Positions 6,880-15,493 of a stretch of 64,000 nucleotides of DNA are shown here, one piece after another; the first letter of the stretch is position 1; the number at the start of each line of letters is the position of its first letter. Both the position numbers and the translations under genes were made by a program. The DNA is taken from positions 1 through 64,000 of the forward strand of contig CAJTTC010000009.1 of assembly GCA_910579295.1 (NCBI GenBank), given 5' to 3'. Below the pieces are notes generated by a model that saw only the letters and a program-made list of their open reading frames with translations, had not been told where the DNA came from and searched no databases. The DNA comes from an uncultured Christensenella sp. Its GTDB lineage: Bacteria; Bacillota_A; Clostridia; Christensenellales; Borkfalkiaceae.

Positions 6880-7668
6880 ATGGAAAAGATTAACGGTCGG
6901 CGCGAAATTTCGGCGATTGTTTTCGATAGCGGTATAGGCGGGCTCAATCTGCTCTGTGCCTGCGCTGGTCTCCGACCCGACGTGCACTATTATTACGTAT
7001 CCGACAATACTAACGTTCCTTACGGTAACAGGAGCGGCGATGAAATTTTCGAATTGGTCATTAAAGCGCTTGACGGCATTGAAGCGCTCGACCCGTCTGC
7101 TCTTGTCGTGGCGTGCAACACTGTAACGGCGCAGTGTATAGACAGACTGAGAGCAAGGTACTCTTTTCCCGTAATCGGAATACAGCCCGCAGTCAAACAG
7201 GCGGCTAAGACAGGGGGGAGATGTCTGGTTCTTGCCACCGAAAGCACGGTGAACAGCGAGGCGTTTAAAAATTTACTTGCGCGCTTTGCTCCTCCCGATA
7301 CCGTTGCCGTAGGTTGCGTGGGATTGGCGGAGTATTTGGAGCAAAATATATATGCGTTGCCCGAAGAATTGCCGCAAGGGCTCTTACCCGACGAAACAGC
7401 CGATTGCGTTGTATTGGGCTGTACACATTACGCTTTTTCGTCAGAGCAAATCAAGCGGCGTTATAACTGTCCCGTATTCGACGGAATTGAGGGAACGGCA
7501 AGGCATTTTTATGACATTTTAGGGAAAAATGTCCACTTTTATCCCCAGACAGGGATTTTTGACCACCAAACAGTTAAAAAGTTTAAAATAACCTATTTGA
7601 GGGGGGATTGTGTTAAAAATAAGCAAATTTTTGAATATTTGTTTAATAAATCGCAAAACAAAAAATAA
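6880..7668 (+). CDS. murI: Glutamate racemase
   Basis: Converts L-glutamate to the D-glutamate that MurD adds to the peptidoglycan stem peptide. The 262 residues show FDSGIGG near the N-terminus, SDNTNVPYG, the first catalytic cysteine in ACNTVTA and the second in LGCTHYAF, so both acid/base cysteines are present. It lies immediately before the dcw cluster whose murD uses its product. No Shine-Dalgarno sequence precedes the ATG; A+T-rich DNA runs right up to it, and I could not fix a promoter with confidence. The next in-frame start is too far inside to include the FDSGIGG motif, so the ATG at 6880 stands. Confidence 0.94.
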   Translation: MEKINGRREISAIVFDSGIGGLNLLCACAGLRPDVHYYYVSDNTNVPYGNRSGDEIFELVIKALDGIEALDPSALVVACNTVTAQCIDRLRARYSFPVIGIQPAVKQAAKTGGRCLVLATESTVNSEAFKNLLARFAPPDTVAVGCVGLAEYLEQNIYALPEELPQGLLPDETADCVVLGCTHYAFSSEQIKRRYNCPVFDGIEGTARHFYDILGKNVHFYPQTGIFDHQTVKKFKITYLRGDCVKNKQIFEYLFNKSQNKK

Positions 7669-7703
7669 AAATTCCCAAAAAAATTTTAAATTTTTTGCGT
7701 TTG

Positions 7704-7717
7704 GTGGTTGACAGTGG
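7704..7717 (+). promoter_or_regulatory. MraZ-box candidates (two GTGG repeats 10 bp apart)
   Basis: GTGG at 7704-7707 and again at 7714-7717 are spaced exactly one helical turn and overlap the -35 element of the mraZ promoter. MraZ proteins bind direct GTG-containing repeats with about 10-bp spacing in front of their own gene, so this fits autoregulation of the cluster. A third degenerate copy (GAGT, 7724-7727) continues the phase. Confidence 0.5.
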
Positions 7718-7737
7718 ACAATTGAGTATGATATGAT
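7708..7737 (+). promoter_or_regulatory. Promoter of the mraZ/dcw cluster
   Basis: -35 TTGACA (7708-7713), 18-bp spacer, -10 TATGAT (7732-7737). The predicted start near 7744 gives a 24-nt leader to the mraZ ATG at 7768; the ribosome-binding site is weak (AAGG, about 7755-7758). Confidence 0.75.
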
Positions 7738-7767
7738 AATTACACCAATTGCAAAAGGTTAAAAATT

Positions 7768-8253
7768 ATGGCTAATCTGCTCGGTGAGTTCAATCACCAA
7801 CTCGACGCGAAATATAGGTTCAGAATACCGTCCAAGCTGAGAAAAGGACTTGGCGACGGATTTATGTTTGCGCGCGGCTCGGATAACTGCGTATTCGTAT
7901 TATCAAAGGAGCAGGCGGATAAGGAGTTGGCGAGATTAGCTAAGATAAGCATTTACGACAGAAAGAAACAGCGCAGTGTAAGAAATTTTGCAAGAGGGTT
8001 CGAGGAAGTTAAAGAGGATTCGCAGGGAAGAATAATTCTTTCCCCCGAAATGCGCAAGCACCTGCTTATGGACAGGGATGACAGAGAACTGTATATCTGC
8101 GGTGCGATCAACAGGGTTGAAATCTGGTCGAAGAAGGTTCACGACAAATACTTCCACTGCGGCGAGGACGAAAACGACGAAGCAGAGGACGAAGGCGACG
8201 AGGAGTTGTCCTACGACGATATGCTCGAAATGCTCTGCGGAGACGAAGAATGA
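7768..8253 (+). CDS. mraZ: Transcriptional regulator MraZ
   Basis: DNA-binding regulator of the dcw cluster, built from two SpoVT/AbrB-type half domains (about 5-50 and 78-122). Key residues are visible: GEFNHQLDAKYRFRIPSKLR in the first half and EDSQGRIILSPEMRKHL in the second. It forms ring-shaped oligomers that bind repeats upstream of its own gene. The protein is 161 residues against the usual 140-145; the extra length is a strongly acidic tail (132-161). The stop overlaps the rsmH start (ATGA), so the two are translationally coupled. Confidence 0.94.
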   Translation: MANLLGEFNHQLDAKYRFRIPSKLRKGLGDGFMFARGSDNCVFVLSKEQADKELARLAKISIYDRKKQRSVRNFARGFEEVKEDSQGRIILSPEMRKHLLMDRDDRELYICGAINRVEIWSKKVHDKYFHCGEDENDEAEDEGDEELSYDDMLEMLCGDEE

Positions 8254-9194
8254 CGGCATTCTCTCACATACCCGTAATGTTGGAAGAATGTATGCAAGGG
8301 CTCAACGTCAAGGAAGGCGGCGTTTACTACGACGCTACGGAGGGCGGCGGCGGTCATTCGTACGAAATTCTTAAACGGAGCGCGCCGACGGGCAGACTGA
8401 TTGCTACCGACCTTGACGACGAGGCGATAGCGGCGGCGACGGAAAGGTTAAAGGAGTTCGACGGCAGATTTCGCATCTTCAAATCCAATTATAAGGATTA
8501 TGCAAACGTATTCGAAGAGGCGGGTATTGATAAAGTCGACGGAGTTCTGATAGACCTCGGCGTGTCGAGTTATCAATTGGATTGCGAGGAACGCGGTTTT
8601 TCCTATATGAAACCGAGCGCGCCGCTCGATATGAGAATGGACGCGACTTCGCCCCTGACGGCGGAAAAGATATTAAACGAATACGACTTCAAAGAGCTTA
8701 CCTTTATTTTAAAGGAATACGGCGAAGAGCGGTTTGCAAGTTCAATCGCTTCAAATATAATTAAGGCGAGAGAAAAGCGTCGGTTGACGACGTGCGGACA
8801 GTTCGTAGAGATAATAGAGAGCAGTATACCGAAAAAATTTCAGCAAAACGGACCTGCCGCAAGAAAGAGCTTTCAGGCAATCAGAATTGCGGTAAACGGC
8901 GAACTTGACGGACTTTACGAATGCGTGGTCGGCTTGACGCGCAGGTTGAAAGTCGGAGGAAGGATAGCGGTAATTACGTTCCATTCGCTTGAGGACAGAA
9001 TAGTCAAAAGGGCGTTTAAGGATTTGGAAACAGATTGCGTATGCGACAAGAGCTTGCCAGTATGCGTCTGCGGAAAGAAAAAGGAAATAGAAATTATAAC
9101 GAAAAAACCAACAGTGGCTTCGTTGAGAGAAATGGCGATAAATTCCCGTTCAAAATGCGCCAAACTCAGAATAGCCGAAAAAATACCAACGTGA
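8250..9194 (+). CDS. rsmH: 16S rRNA (cytosine-1402 N4) methyltransferase RsmH
   Basis: Methylates C1402 of 16S rRNA in the P site, using S-adenosylmethionine. The 314 residues match the RsmH pattern: HIPVML at the start, SAM-binding loop DATEGGGGHS (28-37), ATDLDDEA, VDGVLIDLGVSSYQLD, the KSFQAIRIAVNGEL helix and the C-terminal TFHSLEDRIVK. It is in its standard place directly after mraZ with a 4-bp ATGA overlap. Confidence 0.97.
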   Translation: MTAFSHIPVMLEECMQGLNVKEGGVYYDATEGGGGHSYEILKRSAPTGRLIATDLDDEAIAAATERLKEFDGRFRIFKSNYKDYANVFEEAGIDKVDGVLIDLGVSSYQLDCEERGFSYMKPSAPLDMRMDATSPLTAEKILNEYDFKELTFILKEYGEERFASSIASNIIKAREKRRLTTCGQFVEIIESSIPKKFQQNGPAARKSFQAIRIAVNGELDGLYECVVGLTRRLKVGGRIAVITFHSLEDRIVKRAFKDLETDCVCDKSLPVCVCGKKKEIEIITKKPTVASLREMAINSRSKCAKLRIAEKIPT

Positions 9195-9215
9195 TATTCG
9201 ATAAGGAGAAAGGAA

Positions 9216-9911
9216 ATGGCAGTCGATACCCCCGAGTTAGAGAGAATTACAGTAGAGAACAGGGCGAGAGTTTGCTCCGTACCTTCGCGCTTAGATATTT
9301 TAGCGGAAGAGGAGCACAACGCTCGCATTAAAGACAGATACAGAAGGTTAATCAACCCCGAAAATAAAATAGAGGACGTATTCGGCCGTCAGGAAGCGCC
9401 CGTCGCTTACGAGCAGTTAACCGTAGCGCCCGCAATGCAAACGCCCGCGCAGTACGAGTCCGTCAGCAGCAGTATATACAGAGTTGAAAACGCAAGGGCA
9501 GATTCCGTTATCTTCCGTGCGGACAGCTTGGTAAACAACAAGGGTGCGGAGTTGAGCGTTGCTCAGCCTGACGTTGACGTAGCTCCCGTCGAAGAGGAAA
9601 GCGAGGATCTCCGTCCTACGCCTACGACAATTCAGTATCAGACTGTCGGCGCGGAGAACGAGCAGCAAAAGGTCAGCTTTGCCTCCGATTCCAAGGGGCG
9701 CGTGTTCGGCAAGAGGGAGAAGATAATCGTCGCGGTGTTCGTGGCAGTCGTTGTAGCTCTGCTCGTGCTCGTTGTCGTAAACGCTTCCATTATAGCTAAC
9801 CTCAATACCGAAATAGCTCACGTTCAGGACAGCATAACGACGGTAAGGGGCGCGCTTGCAGGCGTTAACTCCACGGTTGAAGAGGTTATCCGTAATACGG
9901 TGGGTCATTGA
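9216..9911 (+). CDS. FtsL/DivIC-like divisome protein with long cytoplasmic N-terminus
   Basis: This sits between rsmH and the division transpeptidase, the position of ftsL in nearly all dcw clusters, and has the same topology: one membrane segment (about 169-189) followed by a short extracytoplasmic coiled-coil-like tail (192-215). FtsL links FtsQ/DivIB and the septal synthase. This protein is about twice the usual length (231 residues) because about 165 residues, acidic and low in order, precede the membrane segment. Sequence similarity alone would not identify it; the call rests on position and topology. Good AAGGAG ribosome-binding site before the ATG. Confidence 0.65.
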   Translation: MAVDTPELERITVENRARVCSVPSRLDILAEEEHNARIKDRYRRLINPENKIEDVFGRQEAPVAYEQLTVAPAMQTPAQYESVSSSIYRVENARADSVIFRADSLVNNKGAELSVAQPDVDVAPVEEESEDLRPTPTTIQYQTVGAENEQQKVSFASDSKGRVFGKREKIIVAVFVAVVVALLVLVVVNASIIANLNTEIAHVQDSITTVRGALAGVNSTVEEVIRNTVGH

Positions 9912-10019
9912 TTGAAAATTTAATAAATTGATAGAAAATTAAATAATAATAAAACTTATTCGGAGAATAGTACTATAAAAAATCAAGGTTTTTCCGTAAC
10001 TGTTTTACAAAAGAGGTTA

Positions 10020-11714
10020 TTGTCAGCAATATTGGCAATAGCCTTTATTTTTTGCATAATTTTCGCTCGGTTCTTCTATATACAGGCGGTTTGGGGCAGC
10101 GAGCTGGTCTACCGCGCAACCGACCAATGGAACAGGGAAATACCCGTAGTCGCTTCACGCGGGCAAATCACCGACAGAAACGGACAGCTGATTGCGGGCA
10201 ACAGAACGACGTACAGCGTTTTCGTCCGCCCGAACGCGGTTGCGAACGCGCAGTATGCCGCAACGGTTTTGAGCGGAACGCTCGGCGTAGAGCCCAACGC
10301 ATTGCTTGAAAAGTTGCAGGCAGGTAAGGTGTCTGAAATAACCGTCGCGCGGCAGGTCGAAAAGGAAAATATAGAAAAGCTTACGGCTTACGGGCTTGCG
10401 GGTGTGTATTACTCGCGAGACAATACGCGAACGTATACGTATAACGACGCCCTCTGTCAGGTGCTGGGGTTTACCGCGAACGACGGCACGGGGTTATCGG
10501 GCATAGAAAAGTATTATGAAGATATTCTGTGCGGAGTCAACGGCGAGATAGCTTACAGTACGGATATTGTCGGGGTTGAAACGGAAAATTCGAAGATTGT
10601 ATACCGTGAGGCGGTGGCGGGCGACGGCGTAAGACTGACTATCGATATGGATATTCAGCTCGCCGCAGAGCAGGCTATGCGTTCCGTCTATCAGTCTGCG
10701 GGTGCGAAAAAGGTTTCGTGTATAGTGCTTGACCCCAACAATTTCGACGTTCTGGCTATGGTCAATTATCCGTCGTACGATTTAAACGACGTTCCGCGCG
10801 ACGACGCTCAGACTCTCAACGCGCTTTCGCGCAACAGTCTGGTGAGCGACATATACGAGCCGGGGTCGACTTTTAAAATTCTGACCGCCGCCGCCGATTT
10901 AGAGGAGTATTACCGCGGCAACAAGAGCGCATTTTCGCCCTCTTACGTCTTTAACGGCAGCCGAACCCGTACCGTCGACGGCACGAAAATCAAGTGCTGG
11001 TCTGACCATTCCAACGGCAAACATTCCAATCAGACGCTTGCGGAGGCGCTCAACAACAGCTGTAACCCCTGTTTTACGGATATAGCGCTGGCTCTCGGCA
11101 AGGATAAGTTTTACGAATATCTTACGGCTTTCGGCTTGGGCAACGTCACGGGCATTGACTTTAACGGCGAGGCTTTGGGAATGCTTGTGCCGCAGGCTCT
11201 CGTTAGGGACTGCGATTTGGCGAGAATAGGCTTCGGGCAGACGATTGCCGTCAGCGGCTTACAGCTTGCGTGCGCGGCGGCAGCGGCGGTGAACGGCGGC
11301 AACTACTATGCTCCTCACCTGCTGAAAAGTATCGTGTCTTCCGACGGCAAAACGGTGGAAGAGTACTCGCCCGTATTAAAGCAGAAACCCATAAGCGAAC
11401 AGGCTTCCCGTCAGCTCGCCGCTATGTTGGAAGGCGTAGTCAAAGAGGGTAGCGGCAAAAAAGCCTATATTGAGGGCTATAAGGTGGGCGGCAAGACGGG
11501 TACGGCTCAGAAATACGAGGACGGACATATCGCCGCGGGCAAGTACGTTTCATCGTTCGTCGGCTTCTTCCCCAGCGACAGTCCGCGCTATCTTGCGTTG
11601 ATAATCGTTGACGAGCCGACGGGCACATACTACGGCAGCGCGGTTGCCGCGCCCGTTGCGAAGGAGATTTTCGAGGACATAATAAAAATTAAAAATATTC
11701 AGCCCTTTGAGTAA
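10020..11714 (+). CDS. Class B penicillin-binding protein (FtsI/SpoVD-type transpeptidase)
   Basis: Cross-links septal (or spore cortex) peptidoglycan outside the membrane. From the TTG at 10020 the protein has 564 residues: membrane segment (1-20), dimerisation domain (about 40-200) and transpeptidase with catalytic Ser283 in PGSTFK, the SCN motif in NNSCNP and the KTG motif in GGKTGTAQ. No PASTA domains follow, so FtsI is as likely as SpoVD. The start is doubtful: the TTG lies only 3 nt after AGAGG and leaves no positive charges before the membrane helix. The frame is open upstream to 9927, and an ATA at 9975 with GGAG 9 nt before it would add 15 residues including QKRLL (see findings). Confidence 0.93.
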   Translation: MSAILAIAFIFCIIFARFFYIQAVWGSELVYRATDQWNREIPVVASRGQITDRNGQLIAGNRTTYSVFVRPNAVANAQYAATVLSGTLGVEPNALLEKLQAGKVSEITVARQVEKENIEKLTAYGLAGVYYSRDNTRTYTYNDALCQVLGFTANDGTGLSGIEKYYEDILCGVNGEIAYSTDIVGVETENSKIVYREAVAGDGVRLTIDMDIQLAAEQAMRSVYQSAGAKKVSCIVLDPNNFDVLAMVNYPSYDLNDVPRDDAQTLNALSRNSLVSDIYEPGSTFKILTAAADLEEYYRGNKSAFSPSYVFNGSRTRTVDGTKIKCWSDHSNGKHSNQTLAEALNNSCNPCFTDIALALGKDKFYEYLTAFGLGNVTGIDFNGEALGMLVPQALVRDCDLARIGFGQTIAVSGLQLACAAAAAVNGGNYYAPHLLKSIVSSDGKTVEEYSPVLKQKPISEQASRQLAAMLEGVVKEGSGKKAYIEGYKVGGKTGTAQKYEDGHIAAGKYVSSFVGFFPSDSPRYLALIIVDEPTGTYYGSAVAAPVAKEIFEDIIKIKNIQPFE

Positions 11715-11734
11715 GAGGCTATTGCGAGGATAAA

Positions 11735-13168
11735 ATGAAATTCGGTAATTTATTGAGCGACTTACAGTGCGAAAGCGTAACGGGCGGAGAAACGGAGGTG
11801 AGCGGACTGTGCTCCGACGCTGACGCCGTTGTTCGCGGGGACGTCTTTATCTGCTATGCGGGTATGAATTTCGACGGGCACGACTTTATAGACAAGGCTG
11901 TGGCGAACGGCGCGGCGGCGATTGTGTGCGAAAAGGAGATAAAAACTCAGCTTCCGTGCGCGGTGGTTGCCGATGGACGCGCGGCAATGGCGGTGCTTGC
12001 CCGTACGTTTTACGGCTATGCCGATAAGAAATTAAAGCTCATAGCCGTGACGGGCACTAACGGAAAGACGACCACTACGTATATGCTGAAAAGCATTTTC
12101 GACAAAAATAATTGTAAAACGGGCATAATCGGCACATTGGGCATAGCTTACGGCGATATATTTATTACACCCGAGCTCACGACTCCCGATCCGCTGTTTC
12201 TTCACAGCGTTTTTGCCGATATGGTAAAGTGCGGTGTGGAGTACGTCTTTATTGAAGCCTCCGCGCACGCGCTTTACTTCGATAAGCTTCACGGTCTGCA
12301 CTTCGAGGCGGGCATATTCACCAACTGTACGCAGGATCATCTCGATTTTTTTAAAGATATGCAGAGCTATGCGGAATGTAAGTGCAAACTTTTCGAGCGT
12401 GGCAGGTGCACGCATGCCGTCGTAAATTCCGACGACCCTCTCGGCGCACAGCTCATTGAAGCGTTGCCCGACTGTGTGAGCTACGGGCTGGAAAATCCCG
12501 CGGACACTTTCGCCATAGACGTTGAGGAACGGATAGACGGCAGTACGTTCGTCATAAATCTCAACGACGAAATTTATGAAATCAATCTGAAATTGCTCGC
12601 ATTGCACAACGTCTACAACGCTTTGGCGGCGGCTTCGTGCGCGCAATTGCTCGGCGTTAAAACGGAGGTTATAGCCGAGGGGTTGGCAGGCTTGGACAGG
12701 GTTTCGGGCAGGTTGGAGCGCGTTGCCCGTTATAACGGCGGCGAGGTGTTCGTCGATTTTGCGCACACTCCCGACGGGCTTGAAAAATCGCTTTCGTCAT
12801 TGAAAAAGCTGTGCGCGGGAAATCTGTACTGCCTTTTCGGTTGCGGAGGCAACAGGGATAAGACAAAAAGACCCATTATGGGCGAGGTCGCCGCGAAGTA
12901 CGCCGACTTTGTAATAATCACCTCGGACAATCCACGATACGAAGACCCGTATGAAATAATATCGCAGATAGAGGCGGGGGTTAAGTCGAAAGGCAAAAAA
13001 TACGTTGCCGTAACCGACAGGGAAATTGCCATAGAGTACGCGCTCAACCTAATAGGGCAGGACGACGTGTTGCTGGTTGCGGGCAAGGGCGGAGAAAATT
13101 ATCAGGAAATTATGGGTATAAAACACAGTTTTAACGACAATACGGTAATAAAAAAACTTATAAGTTGA
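11735..13168 (+). CDS. murE: UDP-MurNAc-tripeptide synthetase MurE (meso-DAP-adding type)
   Basis: Cytoplasmic Mur ligase adding the third residue to UDP-MurNAc-L-Ala-D-Glu. The 477 residues contain the ATP loop GTNGKTT (108-114), the Mur ligase middle-domain motif NCTQDHLDF, and the C-terminal motif DNPR (in ITSDNPRYEDP), which in characterised MurE enzymes marks meso-diaminopimelate as the substrate. The organism therefore probably has DAP-type peptidoglycan. It starts at ATG 11735, 21 bp after the transpeptidase gene, with a weak GAGGA site. murF, which usually follows murE, is absent here. Confidence 0.96.
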   Translation: MKFGNLLSDLQCESVTGGETEVSGLCSDADAVVRGDVFICYAGMNFDGHDFIDKAVANGAAAIVCEKEIKTQLPCAVVADGRAAMAVLARTFYGYADKKLKLIAVTGTNGKTTTTYMLKSIFDKNNCKTGIIGTLGIAYGDIFITPELTTPDPLFLHSVFADMVKCGVEYVFIEASAHALYFDKLHGLHFEAGIFTNCTQDHLDFFKDMQSYAECKCKLFERGRCTHAVVNSDDPLGAQLIEALPDCVSYGLENPADTFAIDVEERIDGSTFVINLNDEIYEINLKLLALHNVYNALAAASCAQLLGVKTEVIAEGLAGLDRVSGRLERVARYNGGEVFVDFAHTPDGLEKSLSSLKKLCAGNLYCLFGCGGNRDKTKRPIMGEVAAKYADFVIITSDNPRYEDPYEIISQIEAGVKSKGKKYVAVTDREIAIEYALNLIGQDDVLLVAGKGGENYQEIMGIKHSFNDNTVIKKLIS

Positions 13169-13174
13169 TAAATT

Positions 13175-14119
13175 ATGAAAGAATATTTGATTGCGCTTCT
13201 TGCCGCGTTTTTTGCGTCGCTGTTGCTTACGGCGTGTTTAATGCCGCTCCTGCGGCGGCTCAAAGCGGGGCAGTACATTCTCGGTTACGTAAAAGAGCAT
13301 AAGGGTAAAAGCGGCACGCCCACTATGGGCGGGCTGGCTTTTATTACGTCCGTAATAGTTGTGTCGATTGTCTTTTACGGTTTTTCCGATAAGACGGTAA
13401 ATTTAACGCTGATTACTGTGGCGGGATTTATGATTGTCGGTTTCCTCGACGATTTTTTAAAGATTTACCGAAAGGAAAACGAGGGCTTGAAGCCGTATCA
13501 GAAAATAATTTTTCAGCTTGCAATAGCCGTTGTCGCGGCGGTTTACTGCTACTTAAACCAAATAACCCGCATAAACGTGCCCTTTGGCGGCGGGCTCAGC
13601 TTCGATATCTATTGGGGGATTATTCCTCTTGTCCTTTTTGTCTTTCTGGCAAGCGTTAATTGCGTAAATCTCACCGACGGTCTGGACGGGCTTGCGGGCG
13701 GAACGTCGGTTGCGTATCTGCTGTCCGTCGGCATAATTTTAGCTTCGGGCGGCAATCCTATGGCAAAAATCTGCTTTATAGGAGTGGGAGCGCTCGCCGC
13801 GTTTTTGCTGTTCAACGTAAACAGGGCGGCTATCTTTATGGGCGACACGGGTTCGCTCGCGCTAGGCGGGCTTATAGCGTGCGTCACCGTGTTTACGGGC
13901 AATACGCTATATCTGCCGATTATCGGAATAACCTTTGTGTTTTCGGGAATATCCGTAATAGTACAGGTAATATATTATAAGCGGACGGGGCGAAGAGTGT
14001 TTTTAATGGCGCCGCTTCATCATCATTTTCAGATGAAGGGGCATACGGAATGTAAAATTTCTTATGCGTACGCTCTTATAACCGCCATAATCGGAATAAT
14101 TTGTATTATTTTTATGTGA
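13175..14119 (+). CDS. mraY: Phospho-MurNAc-pentapeptide transferase MraY
   Basis: Integral membrane enzyme that joins UDP-MurNAc-pentapeptide to undecaprenyl phosphate, forming lipid I. The 314 residues with about ten membrane helices carry the family signatures GTPTMGG (about 48-54), the catalytic aspartates in FLDDFLK, NLTDGLDGLAGG, FMGDTGSLALGG and the terminal PLHHHFQMKG. It starts 7 bp after murE, and murD follows after another 7 bp, so this is a tight operon. Confidence 0.97.
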   Translation: MKEYLIALLAAFFASLLLTACLMPLLRRLKAGQYILGYVKEHKGKSGTPTMGGLAFITSVIVVSIVFYGFSDKTVNLTLITVAGFMIVGFLDDFLKIYRKENEGLKPYQKIIFQLAIAVVAAVYCYLNQITRINVPFGGGLSFDIYWGIIPLVLFVFLASVNCVNLTDGLDGLAGGTSVAYLLSVGIILASGGNPMAKICFIGVGALAAFLLFNVNRAAIFMGDTGSLALGGLIACVTVFTGNTLYLPIIGITFVFSGISVIVQVIYYKRTGRRVFLMAPLHHHFQMKGHTECKISYAYALITAIIGIICIIFM

Positions 14120-14125
14120 GGTAAA

Positions 14126-15493
14126 ATGTATTACGGTAATCAAAAGTTTTTAGTTGCAGGTCTGTCACGCTCGGGCGAGGGGTGCGCGAATTTTCTTCTG
14201 CGCAGAGGAGCAAGCGTATATATTTACGACGATGTGGTCACCGATAAGATTTCGGAACTCGTCAAGTCGTTGCAGGCAAAGGGCGCGATAGCCGTCACTC
14301 CCGAAAATCTCAACGATGCGGTTTCGGCTTGCGACGTGCTTGTGCTCAGCCCGGGAATACCCATAGACAACGCGTTGCCCGTGGCGTTCCGTAAGCTTGG
14401 CAAAGCCATTATAGGCGAAGAAGAGCTGGCGGCTACATATCTGCGCGCCGCCGCGGTGGCGGTTACGGGCACTAACGGCAAAACGACTACCGTTTCTATG
14501 ATGCAGAGCGTTATGGAGGCTTGCGGTAAAAAATCCGTGCCGTGCGGCAATTACGGCAATCCTCTGGTAAACGTTGTCGAGGATTTGGGGTTCGACAGCT
14601 TTGCGCTTCTTGAAATTTCGTCCTTTCAGTTGGAAACGCTTTTCAGCCTGCGCCCGCACGTAGCCGTAATAACCAACATTACCGAGGATCACTTAAACCG
14701 TCACTACAATATGGAAAACTACGTTTTTCTGAAAAGCAAGCTCATACGCAACCTGCGCGAGAGCGAGTACGCCGTGCTCAATTACGACGACGAAAGGGTA
14801 CGTCAGCTTGCGAAGGTTACGCGCGGCAAGGTTGTTTGGTTTTCGGCTCTGCAACAGGTGGAGGGCGCTTACGTCGACGGCGGAACGGTCTATTACCGTG
14901 GTGAAAGATATTTCGGCGTGGAAAATATGACCCTCGGCGGATTGCACAACATTTATAACGCTTTGGCTTGCGTGGCGGTTTCGGCTCTGCTCGGACTTAA
15001 CAGGGAAACGGCGGCAAACGCTATATGTAAGTTCAGGGGGGTCAAGCACAGAATACAGCTTGTCGGCGAGGTTAACGGCGTTACGTACATAAACGACAGC
15101 AAGGGCACTAACGTAGACGCGACTTTAAAGGCGGTAGAGAGCGTTGCCCGTCCCACGGTTCTGCTTCTCGGCGGTAAGGATAAGGGGTATGACTACGCGC
15201 CGCTGTTCGAGGGGCTTGCAAACAGCCGGGTGGTGCACGCCGTGCTGTACGGCGAAAACCGCTTCAAGCTGATTGACAACGCTTCGAAATGCGGCTTTAC
15301 AAGTTATTCGGCGTGCGCCGATTTTGCTACCGCCGTACACCTTGCTTCCTATATTGCAAAAACGGGACAGAGCGTGCTTTTAAGTCCTGCAAGCGCAAGC
15401 TTCGACGAGTTTTCCAGCTATGAAGAGCGCGGCGACGCCTTTATAAGCGCGGTTGAAGAGTTGAAGAAAAAATTCGGCGGGGCGGCGCAATGA
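14126..15493 (+). CDS. murD: UDP-MurNAc-L-alanine:D-glutamate ligase MurD
   Basis: Adds D-glutamate, made by MurI, to UDP-MurNAc-L-Ala in the cytoplasm. The 455 residues show the N-terminal Rossmann-like domain (AGLSRSGEG), the ATP loop GTNGKTT (115-121), NITEDHLNRH in the central domain and NDSKGTNVDAT plus LLGGKDKGYDY in the C-terminal domain, all typical of MurD. It shares a 4-bp ATGA overlap with ftsW. Confidence 0.96.
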   Translation: MYYGNQKFLVAGLSRSGEGCANFLLRRGASVYIYDDVVTDKISELVKSLQAKGAIAVTPENLNDAVSACDVLVLSPGIPIDNALPVAFRKLGKAIIGEEELAATYLRAAAVAVTGTNGKTTTVSMMQSVMEACGKKSVPCGNYGNPLVNVVEDLGFDSFALLEISSFQLETLFSLRPHVAVITNITEDHLNRHYNMENYVFLKSKLIRNLRESEYAVLNYDDERVRQLAKVTRGKVVWFSALQQVEGAYVDGGTVYYRGERYFGVENMTLGGLHNIYNALACVAVSALLGLNRETAANAICKFRGVKHRIQLVGEVNGVTYINDSKGTNVDATLKAVESVARPTVLLLGGKDKGYDYAPLFEGLANSRVVHAVLYGENRFKLIDNASKCGFTSYSACADFATAVHLASYIAKTGQSVLLSPASASFDEFSSYEERGDAFISAVEELKKKFGGAAQ

